Origin: Nitrososphaeria archaeon
GTDB taxonomy: Archaea > Thermoproteota > Nitrososphaeria > JACIWG01
DNA length: 64,000 nucleotides
Assembly: GCA_029776065.1 (NCBI GenBank)
Contig: JARVJP010000011.1
Span: 1-64,000 of the forward strand
Direction of reading: 5' to 3'
Shown here: piece by piece, positions 34,679 through 43,399 of the stretch
How positions within the stretch are numbered: position 1 is the stretch's first letter
How the letters are laid out: each line of letters starts with the position of its first letter
Notes under the pieces: model-generated
What the model saw: only the letters and a program-made list of their open reading frames with translations
What the model was told of the DNA's origin: nothing
The model's database searches: none
Program-made: the position numbers and the translations under genes

Positions 34679-35365
34679 CTAGTATTTTGTCATCATTCTC
34701 ATATATCTAAGATTTTGGGCGCTTTGAATATAGGTCTCTGGATCTATCTCTTCTGCTGAGACGTTGTCTACATCTATTATAAATACAGAGTGTAACCTCG
34801 CGTATTTGATGTCTTCTAGCCTAATAGGTGGGTTTTGGTAGTAGATATCGCAGAGCTTTTTTACCTTCCACGCTTCTTCATCACTTCTATAACGTGGTGG
34901 CTTTACAAAGTATGATGGTAAAGGGAGAATGTGGTTGGGTGGTGTGCCTAAGGCGAACTTGTTTGAGTAAGCGCTATATCGCGAAATTTTACTCGACAAT
35001 CTAGCATAGTAATAGGTAAGTGGTTGTAGGGCATGTTCCGGTGACACGAAGCCAGTCTCGACTTCAACGATCATTGTACCCTCTCCCTTGATGCAGTAGA
35101 GATCACAGACAAGGTTTTCTGATAATTTATATTCAACCTTCACATCATACCCTAGCTTAATCAATGCCTTTGCACATACTAACTCCATTGCGGAGTGATT
35201 TATTTTAACAAGGTTCTTTTTGTATAGTGAAACTAGTTCCTGTTTCACTACTAATAACTTTTTGCATGAGCTATAATCCTCCCCATTACAAGCTTTATTC
35301 GTTAAAGTGTCCAGATCTTCTTCAAACTTGCTGGAAACCAAAGCCTTCGCTATCCTTAGGGCCAT
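34679..35365 (-). CDS. Predicted PD-(D/E)xK nuclease-like protein
   Basis: 228 residues. The central part reads as a restriction-endonuclease fold: SAMELVCAKALIKLGYDV (helix with Glu), LVCDLY (Asp), then MIVEVETG (ExE), the expected order of catalytic residues. The N-terminus is helical; the C-terminus is unrecognised. It stands alone with no methylase nearby, so a repair or maintenance nuclease is more likely than a restriction enzyme. Assignment is by motif only. Confidence 0.55.
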   Translation of the reverse strand: MALRIAKALVSSKFEEDLDTLTNKACNGEDYSSCKKLLVVKQELVSLYKKNLVKINHSAMELVCAKALIKLGYDVKVEYKLSENLVCDLYCIKGEGTMIVEVETGFVSPEHALQPLTYYYARLSSKISRYSAYSNKFALGTPPNHILPLPSYFVKPPRYRSDEEAWKVKKLCDIYYQNPPIRLEDIKYARLHSVFIIDVDNVSAEEIDPETYIQSAQNLRYMRMMTKY

Positions 35366-35428
35366 CCTCTATATAAGAGGTACCACTTCTGCAGACTATA
35401 TTGGATGTGTAAACTTATTAGTTGAAGC

Positions 35429-35950
35429 GTGAGTTACACCTTTGTGGGCGGCTCAAAAAGGCGTATGATATGTGTCATGACAAGAAATAATATTAAGCCG
35501 GGTGACATAGGGTACATCATATACTTACATGGTCTTCTATATTCAGAAGAATTTGGGTTTGACGTAACATTCGAACCTTATGTTGCAGTTCCTTTAAGCG
35601 AATTTGTTTTGTCACAAGATAAAGATAGGCAACGCATCTGGATTTTAGAGGCTGAAGGCAAGATAATTGGTTCTGTTGCTGTGGTAAAGAGGACGGAAAT
35701 TCAGGCTCAACTTAGGTGGCTGATCGTGCATCCAAGGTTTAGAGGGAAAGGATTAGGAAGGAAACTTGTCAACGAAGCTATATCATTTAGTAGAAAAGCT
35801 GGTTACAAATCGATATGTCTTTGGACCGTTAGTGTTTTAGAGCATGCAGCCAACCTCTACAAGTCGCTTGGTTTTGTCAAAAAGGAAGAAAAGAAGCATA
35901 TGATCTGGGGTAGAATGCTTACAGAGGAAATGTATGAACTCGAACTATAA
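35429..35950 (+). CDS. GNAT-family N-acetyltransferase
   Basis: 173 residues. The acetyl-CoA binding motif A is [16 protein letters not shown] (around 108-123), preceded by LRWLIVHP and followed by the [12 protein letters not shown] region. GTG start at 35429, with later in-frame ATGs possible. Substrate unknown; its N-terminal half resembles the GNAT domain of MarR/GNAT fusions, but no HTH is present. Confidence 0.8.
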   Translation: MSYTFVGGSKRRMICVMTRNNIKPGDIGYIIYLHGLLYSEEFGFDVTFEPYVAVPLSEFVLSQDKDRQRIWILEAEGKIIGSVAVVKRTEIQAQLRWLIVHPRFRGKGLGRKLVNEAISFSRKAGYKSICLWTVSVLEHAANLYKSLGFVKKEEKKHMIWGRMLTEEMYELEL

Positions 35951-36010
35951 TAAAAGCTCCAACTTTCGCATATATACCATTTATTAATGACAACTTAGTT
36001 CATTTAACAC

Positions 36011-36565
36011 ATGATAAAGTTGAAAGTTTTAGGAATAATTGGGGCAACTTTGCCATACTTGTTCATCGTAGCTTCCATTGCTCTCTCACCATGGTTTGAC
36101 TTCTACGATAACGCTTTAAGCGATCTAGGGAACATCGCGCGTAATGGGTATACCGCTTACCTCTTCAATCTGGGTCTGATGATTACTGGCGTGATTGTAG
36201 CTTTTTTTGCAATACTTTTATCTGTACAGAAACACTCTTGGAAATTCCTCACATGGACCCCCTTGCTAATGATATCGGCGTTCGATCTATTCTTGATCGG
36301 TGTCTTCAGTGAAGACGCGGGGAAAATTCATTGGATTGTATCAGTAATATTTTTTGTCACTATTACGGTTTTGATGTTCATATACAGCTATATCTCTTGG
36401 CCACTGGGGTCTCCTGAAGTAGGTGCAATATCTCTTATCTTTGGGCTTACTTCCGCGTTTATCTGGTTTATAGAATGGCCTTGGGCTAATGTTGCAATAC
36501 AAGAATCTGTTACTGGACTGACTTCGTCTATCTGGTTGATCCTTGTTTCCTACAGGAACGTGTAG
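36011..36565 (+). CDS. DUF998-family membrane protein
   Basis: 184 residues with six hydrophobic helices. The stretch LSPWFDFYDNALSDLGNIARNGYTAYLFNLGLM is the hallmark of the DUF998 family (LSDLG...). Function unknown. Single gene with its own promoter. Confidence 0.75.
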   Translation: MIKLKVLGIIGATLPYLFIVASIALSPWFDFYDNALSDLGNIARNGYTAYLFNLGLMITGVIVAFFAILLSVQKHSWKFLTWTPLLMISAFDLFLIGVFSEDAGKIHWIVSVIFFVTITVLMFIYSYISWPLGSPEVGAISLIFGLTSAFIWFIEWPWANVAIQESVTGLTSSIWLILVSYRNV

Positions 36566-36631
36566 GTTTAAGCTTCATAAACAACGTTATTTAAAATAAT
36601 CTTCACGTAGAATAAAGCATGCTTGTAATTT

Positions 36632-37561
36632 TCATTCCTCTGAAGGGTTATACTTCTTAAACCATTTGAAACCAGCTTTTTCCATCAAGTCTAAATATGT
36701 ATCATTTCCCTCAGGCATAAGGTCTGCTCTGTAATGTAGAGCAAAGTAGTATTGTGCAGGGTTTATGTAGCCTTTCCTCTTAATCAGCTCCAAGCACCTT
36801 GATGCGAAAGCTTTCCCTTGAACTTTATTACAAACTTCCTCTACTACCTTTAATCGCTCTTCATCAATCTTAACTTTGATGCGTTCATACTTCTTATTGA
36901 ATGCTTTTAGAAGCTCACTGTCATCTTGTTCCTTGTATTTCTCATTATGAACGATCATTCTTAGACCTAGTTTTTGTTGTGGTAATGGTCTCGTTTTAGG
37001 GTACCCTATGCAGAGTAAGACCACAGGAAAGACCTTATCAGGTAGTTTGAGTAGTTCCCGGATCTCGGAAAAAGCTTCAAGCACGGAGCCAATATACACC
37101 GAACCAAGACCAACGGATTCTGCTGCCGTGCATATGCTCTGCGCGCAGATGATAACGTCTTGAAACGAGACCCAAAAGTGTCGGAATGAGTTGTTGGCGG
37201 TGAAGGGTGCACATTCTAAGTTTGCCCAACGTTCTAGGCGGTGCATATCGATGGTAAACATTAACAAGATAGGTGCTTTGCTGATAAATGCTTGTTGGCA
37301 TAATTTAGCGAGCTTCTCTTTTTTCGACTTGCTTTTAATCACGATAATCGAATATGGTTGGAGGTTGCCTGCTGACGCGGAGTGAAGTCCTGCCTCAAGA
37401 ATGAGGTTAAGTAGGGTTTGAGGGACCTTTTCGTCTTGAAAACTTCGTACGCTTACTCGTTCATATAGAAGCTTAATGGTTCCGTTTGGATAATTTTCCT
37501 TTCCCCCTTTTTTGTTTTGAATAAGCTTGCCATCATAGGTTAGAATTGGATTTTCTACCAT
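36632..37561 (-). CDS. Nitroreductase-family flavoprotein with a C-terminal extension
   Basis: 309 residues. Residues ~28-215 are the FMN nitroreductase fold: ERVSVRSFQDEKVPQ (phosphate-binding Arg), HSASAGNLQPYSIIV, and ESVGLGSVYIGSV. About 90 further residues follow (KKYERIKVKIDEERL...LIKRKGYINPAQYYFALHYRADLMPEGN), a tail not present in compact members and of unknown role. Probably reduces an organic or quinone-like substrate with NAD(P)H. Confidence 0.8.
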   Translation of the reverse strand: MVENPILTYDGKLIQNKKGGKENYPNGTIKLLYERVSVRSFQDEKVPQTLLNLILEAGLHSASAGNLQPYSIIVIKSKSKKEKLAKLCQQAFISKAPILLMFTIDMHRLERWANLECAPFTANNSFRHFWVSFQDVIICAQSICTAAESVGLGSVYIGSVLEAFSEIRELLKLPDKVFPVVLLCIGYPKTRPLPQQKLGLRMIVHNEKYKEQDDSELLKAFNKKYERIKVKIDEERLKVVEEVCNKVQGKAFASRCLELIKRKGYINPAQYYFALHYRADLMPEGNDTYLDLMEKAGFKWFKKYNPSEE

Positions 37562-37658
37562 TTACCCATATGAGATAATATACTACGTATTTAAGCCTTG
37601 GTGTGTAAAGACGATCAGTTCGAGATCATGTGTCGAGACTCTGATTTGACTTCTTTTC

Positions 37659-38213
37659 TTAAGGGATTACAACTGTAGTATAGTAGTCAGAGCTCGTCTT
37701 GATCAGCACATTGTAAGTTGTATTAGATGGCAGTGGTGTGCTAAATTTCAACTTAATTGTCTGAGGTGACCGTGGTGTAACCTTAATAGGTAGATTAATG
37801 TCAAAGACTTCTCCCTTTAAGCTCGTTAAAGTGTTCCCATTAAGGAGTATGTCTGTTATAGTTATATCCCTACTGCTTCTTATGTTGACTACTATATCGG
37901 TCTGATTAAGAGCGTATACAGCCACCTCTAAACCCTCTCTTTCTGTCAAAACCTCGGTCACAGTTGTGGTTAAGTCAGTTCTAGAAGTTGTCCCCGTTTT
38001 TGTTTCACTTGAAGGCGCCTCAGTTGGCACAGTCGTGGTGATCACATTCGTGTAGGTTGAAGGTGTTGCCGATGTTTTCCAATTAGTTGTAGAAGGGTAT
38101 GCTGTGTGTATCTGCTCGGATGGGAAGTAAATACTGGCTCCATATGCGAGTGAGACCGCTATTAAAACCCCTACTAATGCTCCTCCAGTAATCTGTTTTT
38201 TATACTCTGACAA
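37659..38213 (-). CDS. Secreted or anchored protein with a Ser/Thr-rich stalk
   Basis: 184 residues. A membrane helix at ~10-28, a Ser/Thr stalk (~40-90, probably glycosylated), and a C-terminal ~90-residue beta-sandwich (VAVYALNQTDIVVNIRSS, PIKVTPRSPQTIKLKF). It is divergent from the wHTH-2TM regulator at 38358, the same arrangement as the propeller/regulator pair at 28 kb. Unknown function. Confidence 0.65.
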   Translation of the reverse strand: MSEYKKQITGGALVGVLIAVSLAYGASIYFPSEQIHTAYPSTTNWKTSATPSTYTNVITTTVPTEAPSSETKTGTTSRTDLTTTVTEVLTEREGLEVAVYALNQTDIVVNIRSSRDITITDILLNGNTLTSLKGEVFDINLPIKVTPRSPQTIKLKFSTPLPSNTTYNVLIKTSSDYYTTVVIP

Positions 38214-38239
38214 CTGTTCTCCCTTACTAGTATTCTTAG

Positions 38240-38298
38240 GTTCAAATATAATACTAAAGTTTAGAACGACTAATCAATTTATATTCTAAGATTTGAAC
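38240..38298. promoter_or_regulatory. GAAC-type half-sites in a divergent promoter region
   Basis: GTTCAAAT (38240-38247) and its exact inverse ATTTGAAC (38291-38298) flank a TTTAGAAC (38270-38277). They lie between the divergent secreted-protein and wHTH-2TM genes. They resemble the GAACA arms at 28520-28548, upstream of the paralogous regulator. Confidence 0.35.
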
Positions 38299-38357
38299 TA
38301 GGAAAAAAAGCTTAAGTCATATAAATAATCGATATATTAGTGAAGGAGGCTATTATA

Positions 38358-38774
38358 TTGGCGGATAAAAAAGGTTCAGATGTGTTAAAAGGAACAACTC
38401 TTAAGGTTTATCATTACATATTCAAGCAAGGTAAGCCGGTAGGTGTTCATGAAGTACAAAGAGGGCTTACATTAAGTTCTCCTTCTTTAGCTTTGTATCA
38501 TATAAGCAAGCTTTTAGAAGCGGGTCTTGTCAGAGAAGAAGGTAAAGGCTACATCGTTGACAGAGTTGTATTTGAAAACATGATAAGAGTTAGGAGAACT
38601 CTCATACCTTTCCATACCACTTATGCGATTTTCTTTATAACAACATTACTAATTCTCTTAACCTATCTTAGACCCTCTGCGATAACCTCTACCTACGTAT
38701 TTTCCCTAATTGTTAATATCGCAGCCATCTTAGTCTCAATATATGAAGCTATTAAAGCTTTGAAAAAGATTTGA
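38358..38774 (+). CDS. Winged-helix regulator with two C-terminal membrane helices (paralogue of the 28.6-kb gene)
   Basis: 138 residues from TTG 38358, chosen because GGAGG lies 8 nt upstream; the in-frame GTG at 38340 would contain that site. The N-terminal winged helix (KPVGVHEVQRGLTLSSPSLAL, then YHISKLLEAGLVREEGKGY) matches the gene at 28606. Two membrane helices follow (IFFITTLLILLTYL and VFSLIVNIAAILVSIYEA). A TATA (CATATAAATA near 38316) gives a short leader. Probably controls itself and the divergent surface-protein gene. Confidence 0.75.
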   Translation: MADKKGSDVLKGTTLKVYHYIFKQGKPVGVHEVQRGLTLSSPSLALYHISKLLEAGLVREEGKGYIVDRVVFENMIRVRRTLIPFHTTYAIFFITTLLILLTYLRPSAITSTYVFSLIVNIAAILVSIYEAIKALKKI

Positions 38775-38874
38775 AATAGTAGGCCTACATTTTAAAGCTG
38801 ATTTAGAATAGCCTCCTTATTTTTATCGAGGAAAATAAATAAAAGCTAGGCTAATAAAAAATTAGTTGACCTAA

Positions 38875-39429
38875 ATGATTACATATAATGTCGGTAAAGC
38901 AAAGTTGCAAATAGTAAGAGGTGATATAACCGATCAAGAAACCGATGCGATAGTAAACGCGGCGAACTCGACCTTGATGGGTGGAGGAGGGGTGGATGGT
39001 GCGATTCACCGAAAAGGTGGCCCTAAGATACTCGAAGAATGTAAAAAGATAAGACTTACTCTATACCCAGAAGGCCTTCCAACAGGTAAAGCCGTAATAA
39101 CATCAGGCGGGAATATGAAAACAAAATATGTAATACATACCGTTGGACCAATATGGAGAGGTGGTAATAGCGGGGAAGCAGAGTTGCTTTCAGAAGCTTA
39201 CAAGAACAGCCTTAAACTAGCTGTATCTCGACGTCTAAAGACAATTTCTTTTCCATCAATAAGTACCGGTGCCTACGGGTTTCCTATTGAAAAAGCAAGC
39301 AAGATCGCCTTAGAATCAATTAAGAACTTCCTAGAATCTGAAGACGGTCTTGAACTGATAGTTTGCGTATTATTTAGTCAAAGCGACTTAGAAACATATG
39401 TCAAGGTTGCCAAAGAAATCTTCAGCTGA
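38875..39429 (+). CDS. Macro-domain protein (ADP-ribose binding/hydrolase)
   Basis: 184 residues. Classic macro-domain motifs: GDITDQETDAIVNAANSTLMGGGGVDGAIHR-like N-terminal half, with the ADP-ribose loops VDGAIH and SISTGAYGFPI. Removes or binds ADP-ribose derivatives such as O-acetyl-ADP-ribose or ADP-ribosylated macromolecules. Single gene, TATA-like AAATAAAT about 40 nt upstream. Confidence 0.92.
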   Translation: MITYNVGKAKLQIVRGDITDQETDAIVNAANSTLMGGGGVDGAIHRKGGPKILEECKKIRLTLYPEGLPTGKAVITSGGNMKTKYVIHTVGPIWRGGNSGEAELLSEAYKNSLKLAVSRRLKTISFPSISTGAYGFPIEKASKIALESIKNFLESEDGLELIVCVLFSQSDLETYVKVAKEIFS

Positions 39430-39545
39430 TTTAGTAACCTTAGATCATCCCTCCTCTTAATTAAGCTGTTTTCTTAATGTCATTAGCTTAAAAGCTTGAT
39501 GTTAGAAGGTTAATATAATAGGTTGTTCATAGAAATAAGATAGTT

Positions 39546-41903
39546 TTGCATAGTGATACAAGTCTTATTGAAGGATTTGGCGTTGTAGAGTCAGGAGTTA
39601 ATATTGCAACCGCTACTATACAAGACGCGGGGGTTTATGACATAATATTGGAAGTAGGTGAAATTATAGGTGCCTATCCTAGAATAGAGGTCAAATCACC
39701 TAATGGTTGGTTGCAGTTAAAGAAAAACGCTGATCTGTTCAAACTCAGTGACGAACTCCGTGTAATCTTTTGTGATAATACAGGTAGCAACCTAGTAAAC
39801 GATAAACCCTATTTCTACAATTCATACGTAGGTTCACCTGATATGATGGGTGTAGGTGTGTTCTCAATTCCCTTACGCCTCCATATTAAGCGGTTTCTCG
39901 AAGGGCAGCTATCTCCTTTAAACAAAGGCGGAAATCTTAGAATTGAAGTTGAGCTCTTAGACCCTGATGAAGATATAAATTCAATCGACGGCGTTAGGCA
40001 AAGATCTGGTAAGGAGTTTGTGGAACTCTTCCATAACGAGATTTTAAATAAATTCCAAAGTTTCGACAACTGTCCAGAAGAGTTAGCCCCATCAATATAC
40101 GCTTTAAGGTCAGGGGATGTTGGTGGAATAAAGTCTGACAAGATGCGTTTTATATTCTTCGTTCTAAACCCCACTCTTAGTCCAAGCTACTCGTATAAGG
40201 TCAACTACGCTGACAATAAAGTGATAGTAAGTTACGAATTCAATGCGGACGACGTTACTGGAGTAGAAGATCTCGTTTTTGAAGTGCTCTTTAATCCTCC
40301 AGGCGTTCTTGGCAATAACTATAAGGTTAGAGTGAACCTAGTGAGACCTGATACAGGAGAACCATGTAGCACTAAGGTAACAGGTTACGAAACCCCTAAG
40401 ATAACCGTGTGGCGGGAGACTACGTTAGAGCTTTTTCTCCAAGGTGAAGACTTGAACGACAAATCACTCTATGACGATATCGAATGGGATGAGGTTCAAA
40501 GAGCGTTTGAAGACGCTTACATAATAGTAAACTACCCTAAAAAACCTTCAACAAAGACCCATGTGACAGGAAAAAATGATTGGATCATGTTCTTGGAAAA
40601 TTTTGTGTACAACAATTGGAGGACAGCTGCTTGGAACCTTATTAAGAACAAGTATCCACAACAACTATCACAAGATCTGCGACAATACTCCTTTCCTCAG
40701 AGAGTCCTAGTTAATGATATTAAGTTCGATGGTTCCATGCAATACGAACTGAGTAATGATGTTAACGGAATCGCCACATCAGACATCGTTGTCGAAGGGG
40801 TGAATCAAGGATGGTCAACCACATTCTTGCAGGGGACTGACTATATAATTAACGGTACTAAGATCGAATGGCAAGTTGGGAACATAGTGCCAGACAATAA
40901 TACAAACTTCAAAGTTTATGCTGAGCTCGCTCCTACTACAAACTCCTCTTGGGAAACCTCCTCCTACGCACAGATAGAGAAGATGGCATATCAGATCGTA
41001 AGTTCAATAATAGGCGTCAACCCAAAGGACAGTCTCCCAGCAAAGAGACCATTTTATGTTTTAGTCTGTAAACCTCCAACAGCTGGGCAGACTGGTATGG
41101 GTTGTTTCCTAGGAGGAAAGTTGTTTTATATAGTCACTGGTGCTGACAGTGCTCAAACCTTCACACATGAAATGGGTCACGCTCTTTTCCTTAACCACGG
41201 CTCAACATCTTTTATACAAAGTCCATCACTGAATATTGTTGTACAATTTAATGGTGGCGGCTCAAGTGGGCCATTTTGGCACGATCACGACTCAGAAGAC
41301 ATGATCTCCTGCGTCATGTCATATTGCGTTGCTCATAAACTTCAAGTTCATCCTTGTGATTGGCATTTCTGCGGTGTGTGCTTACTACTATTGAAGTTCT
41401 ATGACGGTTTCAAGCTTCAGGGAAGTGATGTTATGAAGAAACTACAGTATTCTTTAAGGAAAGGTAATGGCCCTATAAGAATTATTAGTGCAGACTACCA
41501 AATTGTAAATGTCGGAGCCTCACAAGAGCTTCAAATAGGGAACTTTAACTTCACAGGGCAGTGTAGCATAAATAGCGAATCATTTAAGCAAGGTGCGGCT
41601 GTTTCTAAAATTCTTTTCGTCGCTTATCCTAAAGAAGGTGTAATTAACAACACGGGAGTTGACTACTTCAAAGATATTTCTAGCTTTCCTTGGCACCTTT
41701 GGAAGGTTTACGATGACACGACAGGGCAGGAGATAAGTCCATCAAATTCCATCTTTAGCTTTTCTTACTTTTCACCTGACGCAAGGTTATTCACTATGAT
41801 AACCTTAAAGGGTATAAAGGGAAGAAACAGGATAGTGTTTGAGGTAAATTATAATAGCAATAACCCAATTCAAAGTGAGCCCTTTATTGTAGAGGTTGTT
41901 TAA
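39546..41903 (+). CDS. Large metzincin-like metalloprotease without a signal peptide
   Basis: 785 residues from a TTG start. The zinc site HEMGHALFLNH (~540-550) has the HExxHxxxxxH spacing of metzincins, and about 45 residues later CVMSY supplies a Met-turn. A Cys/His group (HPCDWHFCGVC) follows. The ~500 residues before the protease are beta-rich and unrecognised; the ~190 after are beta-sandwich-like. No signal peptide or membrane helix is visible, so it is either cytoplasmic or exported by a dedicated route. Similar Met-turn/HFCGxC arrangements occur, as far as I recall, in proteases linked to phage-tail-like injection systems; no tail genes are in this window. Overlaps or abuts the next gene. 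Confidence 0.65.
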   Translation: MHSDTSLIEGFGVVESGVNIATATIQDAGVYDIILEVGEIIGAYPRIEVKSPNGWLQLKKNADLFKLSDELRVIFCDNTGSNLVNDKPYFYNSYVGSPDMMGVGVFSIPLRLHIKRFLEGQLSPLNKGGNLRIEVELLDPDEDINSIDGVRQRSGKEFVELFHNEILNKFQSFDNCPEELAPSIYALRSGDVGGIKSDKMRFIFFVLNPTLSPSYSYKVNYADNKVIVSYEFNADDVTGVEDLVFEVLFNPPGVLGNNYKVRVNLVRPDTGEPCSTKVTGYETPKITVWRETTLELFLQGEDLNDKSLYDDIEWDEVQRAFEDAYIIVNYPKKPSTKTHVTGKNDWIMFLENFVYNNWRTAAWNLIKNKYPQQLSQDLRQYSFPQRVLVNDIKFDGSMQYELSNDVNGIATSDIVVEGVNQGWSTTFLQGTDYIINGTKIEWQVGNIVPDNNTNFKVYAELAPTTNSSWETSSYAQIEKMAYQIVSSIIGVNPKDSLPAKRPFYVLVCKPPTAGQTGMGCFLGGKLFYIVTGADSAQTFTHEMGHALFLNHGSTSFIQSPSLNIVVQFNGGGSSGPFWHDHDSEDMISCVMSYCVAHKLQVHPCDWHFCGVCLLLLKFYDGFKLQGSDVMKKLQYSLRKGNGPIRIISADYQIVNVGASQELQIGNFNFTGQCSINSESFKQGAAVSKILFVAYPKEGVINNTGVDYFKDISSFPWHLWKVYDDTTGQEISPSNSIFSFSYFSPDARLFTMITLKGIKGRNRIVFEVNYNSNNPIQSEPFIVEVV

Positions 41904-41907
41904 GGCT

Positions 41908-43347
41908 ATGAGCTATAAGCTTTCACTTAAGTTGGATGTTAACAAGAATTTGTTTATAGAGTCGGAGTCTATCAAAGTATGTTTAACTATTTACAACGCA
42001 GACATTCAAACAATTAGGCTAGAGGATTTGACGATATCAAACAACCCTGTTTTCTTCAAGATCGTTAATAGATCAGGCCAAGAGTTTACATGCTCATTGC
42101 AAAGCCTTCGAGATAGAGATGGAGTAGGAGAAAAGCCGCCTTTAGAAAAGACGTGGGTTGAACTAAAACCTGGCGCTTCGAAAACGATTAATGTCGACCT
42201 AATGAGCCTTCTTCCAAAATTACCAATAAACGTTTACGAAGTAATGGCTTACTATAGGACAAGCCCACTCTCATTCCTATTATCTAACAAGGTCATGTTT
42301 GAAGTTTTAAAGATGAACTGCATTTATGCTAAGACCACTATGGATTATACATGGTACGATAACACACCTTTTTACACTGTTTGGGTGAACGAAGATAAAG
42401 AGGGTCGACAATTATTCTCTATGGTTAATAGTGCAAATGCTCCTCAAAACGTGATTTCAAATAATAGAGTTACAAAGGTTGCTGAGTTCAAAGAAATTTT
42501 ATGTTCTCTCCCTCTGACTCTGGAGCAGGAGAGAAGGCATATAATTTGGACTGAGGGGCACATGATAAATGTTGGTGTTATTAAAAATGGTGAACTTACA
42601 AGCGTAGAGGCGCTTAGTGGGGAATATGGTGTACCGCTTTCACCTTCCATCACAACAGAATATGGGGAATTAAAATTTTTAACTCTTTTAAAAAGAGGGA
42701 ATGATTTTCACTTCTTTTTTGTACGTGTACTCCCAAGTGATGAAGTTGATGTAAAAGAAGTCTTTAAAGGAACTGGAAGCATAGGGCAATATTCTATTAT
42801 CTTTGATAAGAATAGGCTTCCCCATGTAGCGTTTACTCTGGACAATACGATTTTTTATCTGAGAATTGGTGGATTATTTAATAAAGGTTTTGAGTTAAGG
42901 GAAATCTTCAAGGCCAATGACTCTAAGATTTTCGTCAAGTTGATGGAAAGGTTCTCTGTAGTTGATAGGGGGTACAAGGTGATCCTTAACTATACTTTAA
43001 AGGAAGGTGATAAAATGGTTTCAAACAGCTTTGATCTAGTCGATTTTAAGCATCTGTCAAATTATTACATACCATTAGAAATAGAAGACCTCTGCATCTT
43101 ACAGATGGTACTTGATGACATAAACTCGCCGTACTTCCTGCTGGTTGATGAAGACGGTAACTTATGGTTCAAGGGTGCGAAGGATGGAATAGAAAGAGCA
43201 ACTCTTGAAGGAGAAAGATACCCTAGCAACATAGTAGCGCCAACTCTGCTTCTATCGTCACGGTATAATGTGAACTATGGTGTCTACCTAAGGTATGTAA
43301 AAGATGGTGACTTCGTTTACAGAAAGCTCAAAACATTAAGAGTCTAA
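41908..43347 (+). CDS. Partner of the metalloprotease: Ig-like plus propeller-like repeats
   Basis: 479 residues from ATG 41908; an in-frame TTG at 41896 overlaps the end of the protease gene. The first ~130 residues look like an Ig-type beta-sandwich (ESESIKVCLTIYNADIQTIRLEDLTIS). The rest has short repeated strands like beta-propeller blades (RHIIWTEGHMINVGVIKNGE, LPHVAFTLDNTIFYLRIGG, YFLLVDEDGNLWFKG, NYGVYLRYVKDGDFVYRKL). No signal peptide. Tight spacing implies a complex or shared fate with the protease, for example a substrate-recognition or inhibitory subunit (inference). Family unknown. Confidence 0.6.
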   Translation: MSYKLSLKLDVNKNLFIESESIKVCLTIYNADIQTIRLEDLTISNNPVFFKIVNRSGQEFTCSLQSLRDRDGVGEKPPLEKTWVELKPGASKTINVDLMSLLPKLPINVYEVMAYYRTSPLSFLLSNKVMFEVLKMNCIYAKTTMDYTWYDNTPFYTVWVNEDKEGRQLFSMVNSANAPQNVISNNRVTKVAEFKEILCSLPLTLEQERRHIIWTEGHMINVGVIKNGELTSVEALSGEYGVPLSPSITTEYGELKFLTLLKRGNDFHFFFVRVLPSDEVDVKEVFKGTGSIGQYSIIFDKNRLPHVAFTLDNTIFYLRIGGLFNKGFELREIFKANDSKIFVKLMERFSVVDRGYKVILNYTLKEGDKMVSNSFDLVDFKHLSNYYIPLEIEDLCILQMVLDDINSPYFLLVDEDGNLWFKGAKDGIERATLEGERYPSNIVAPTLLLSSRYNVNYGVYLRYVKDGDFVYRKLKTLRV

Positions 43348-43399
43348 TACCGTCTTCGTAATAATTCTTTTATAGAGAAAGGAAATAGGGGGTGCCATA

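Noticed and set aside
34679-35365. PD-(D/E)xK-like protein as a restriction endonuclease
   Set aside because: There is no adjacent methyltransferase or specificity gene, so restriction is not supported.
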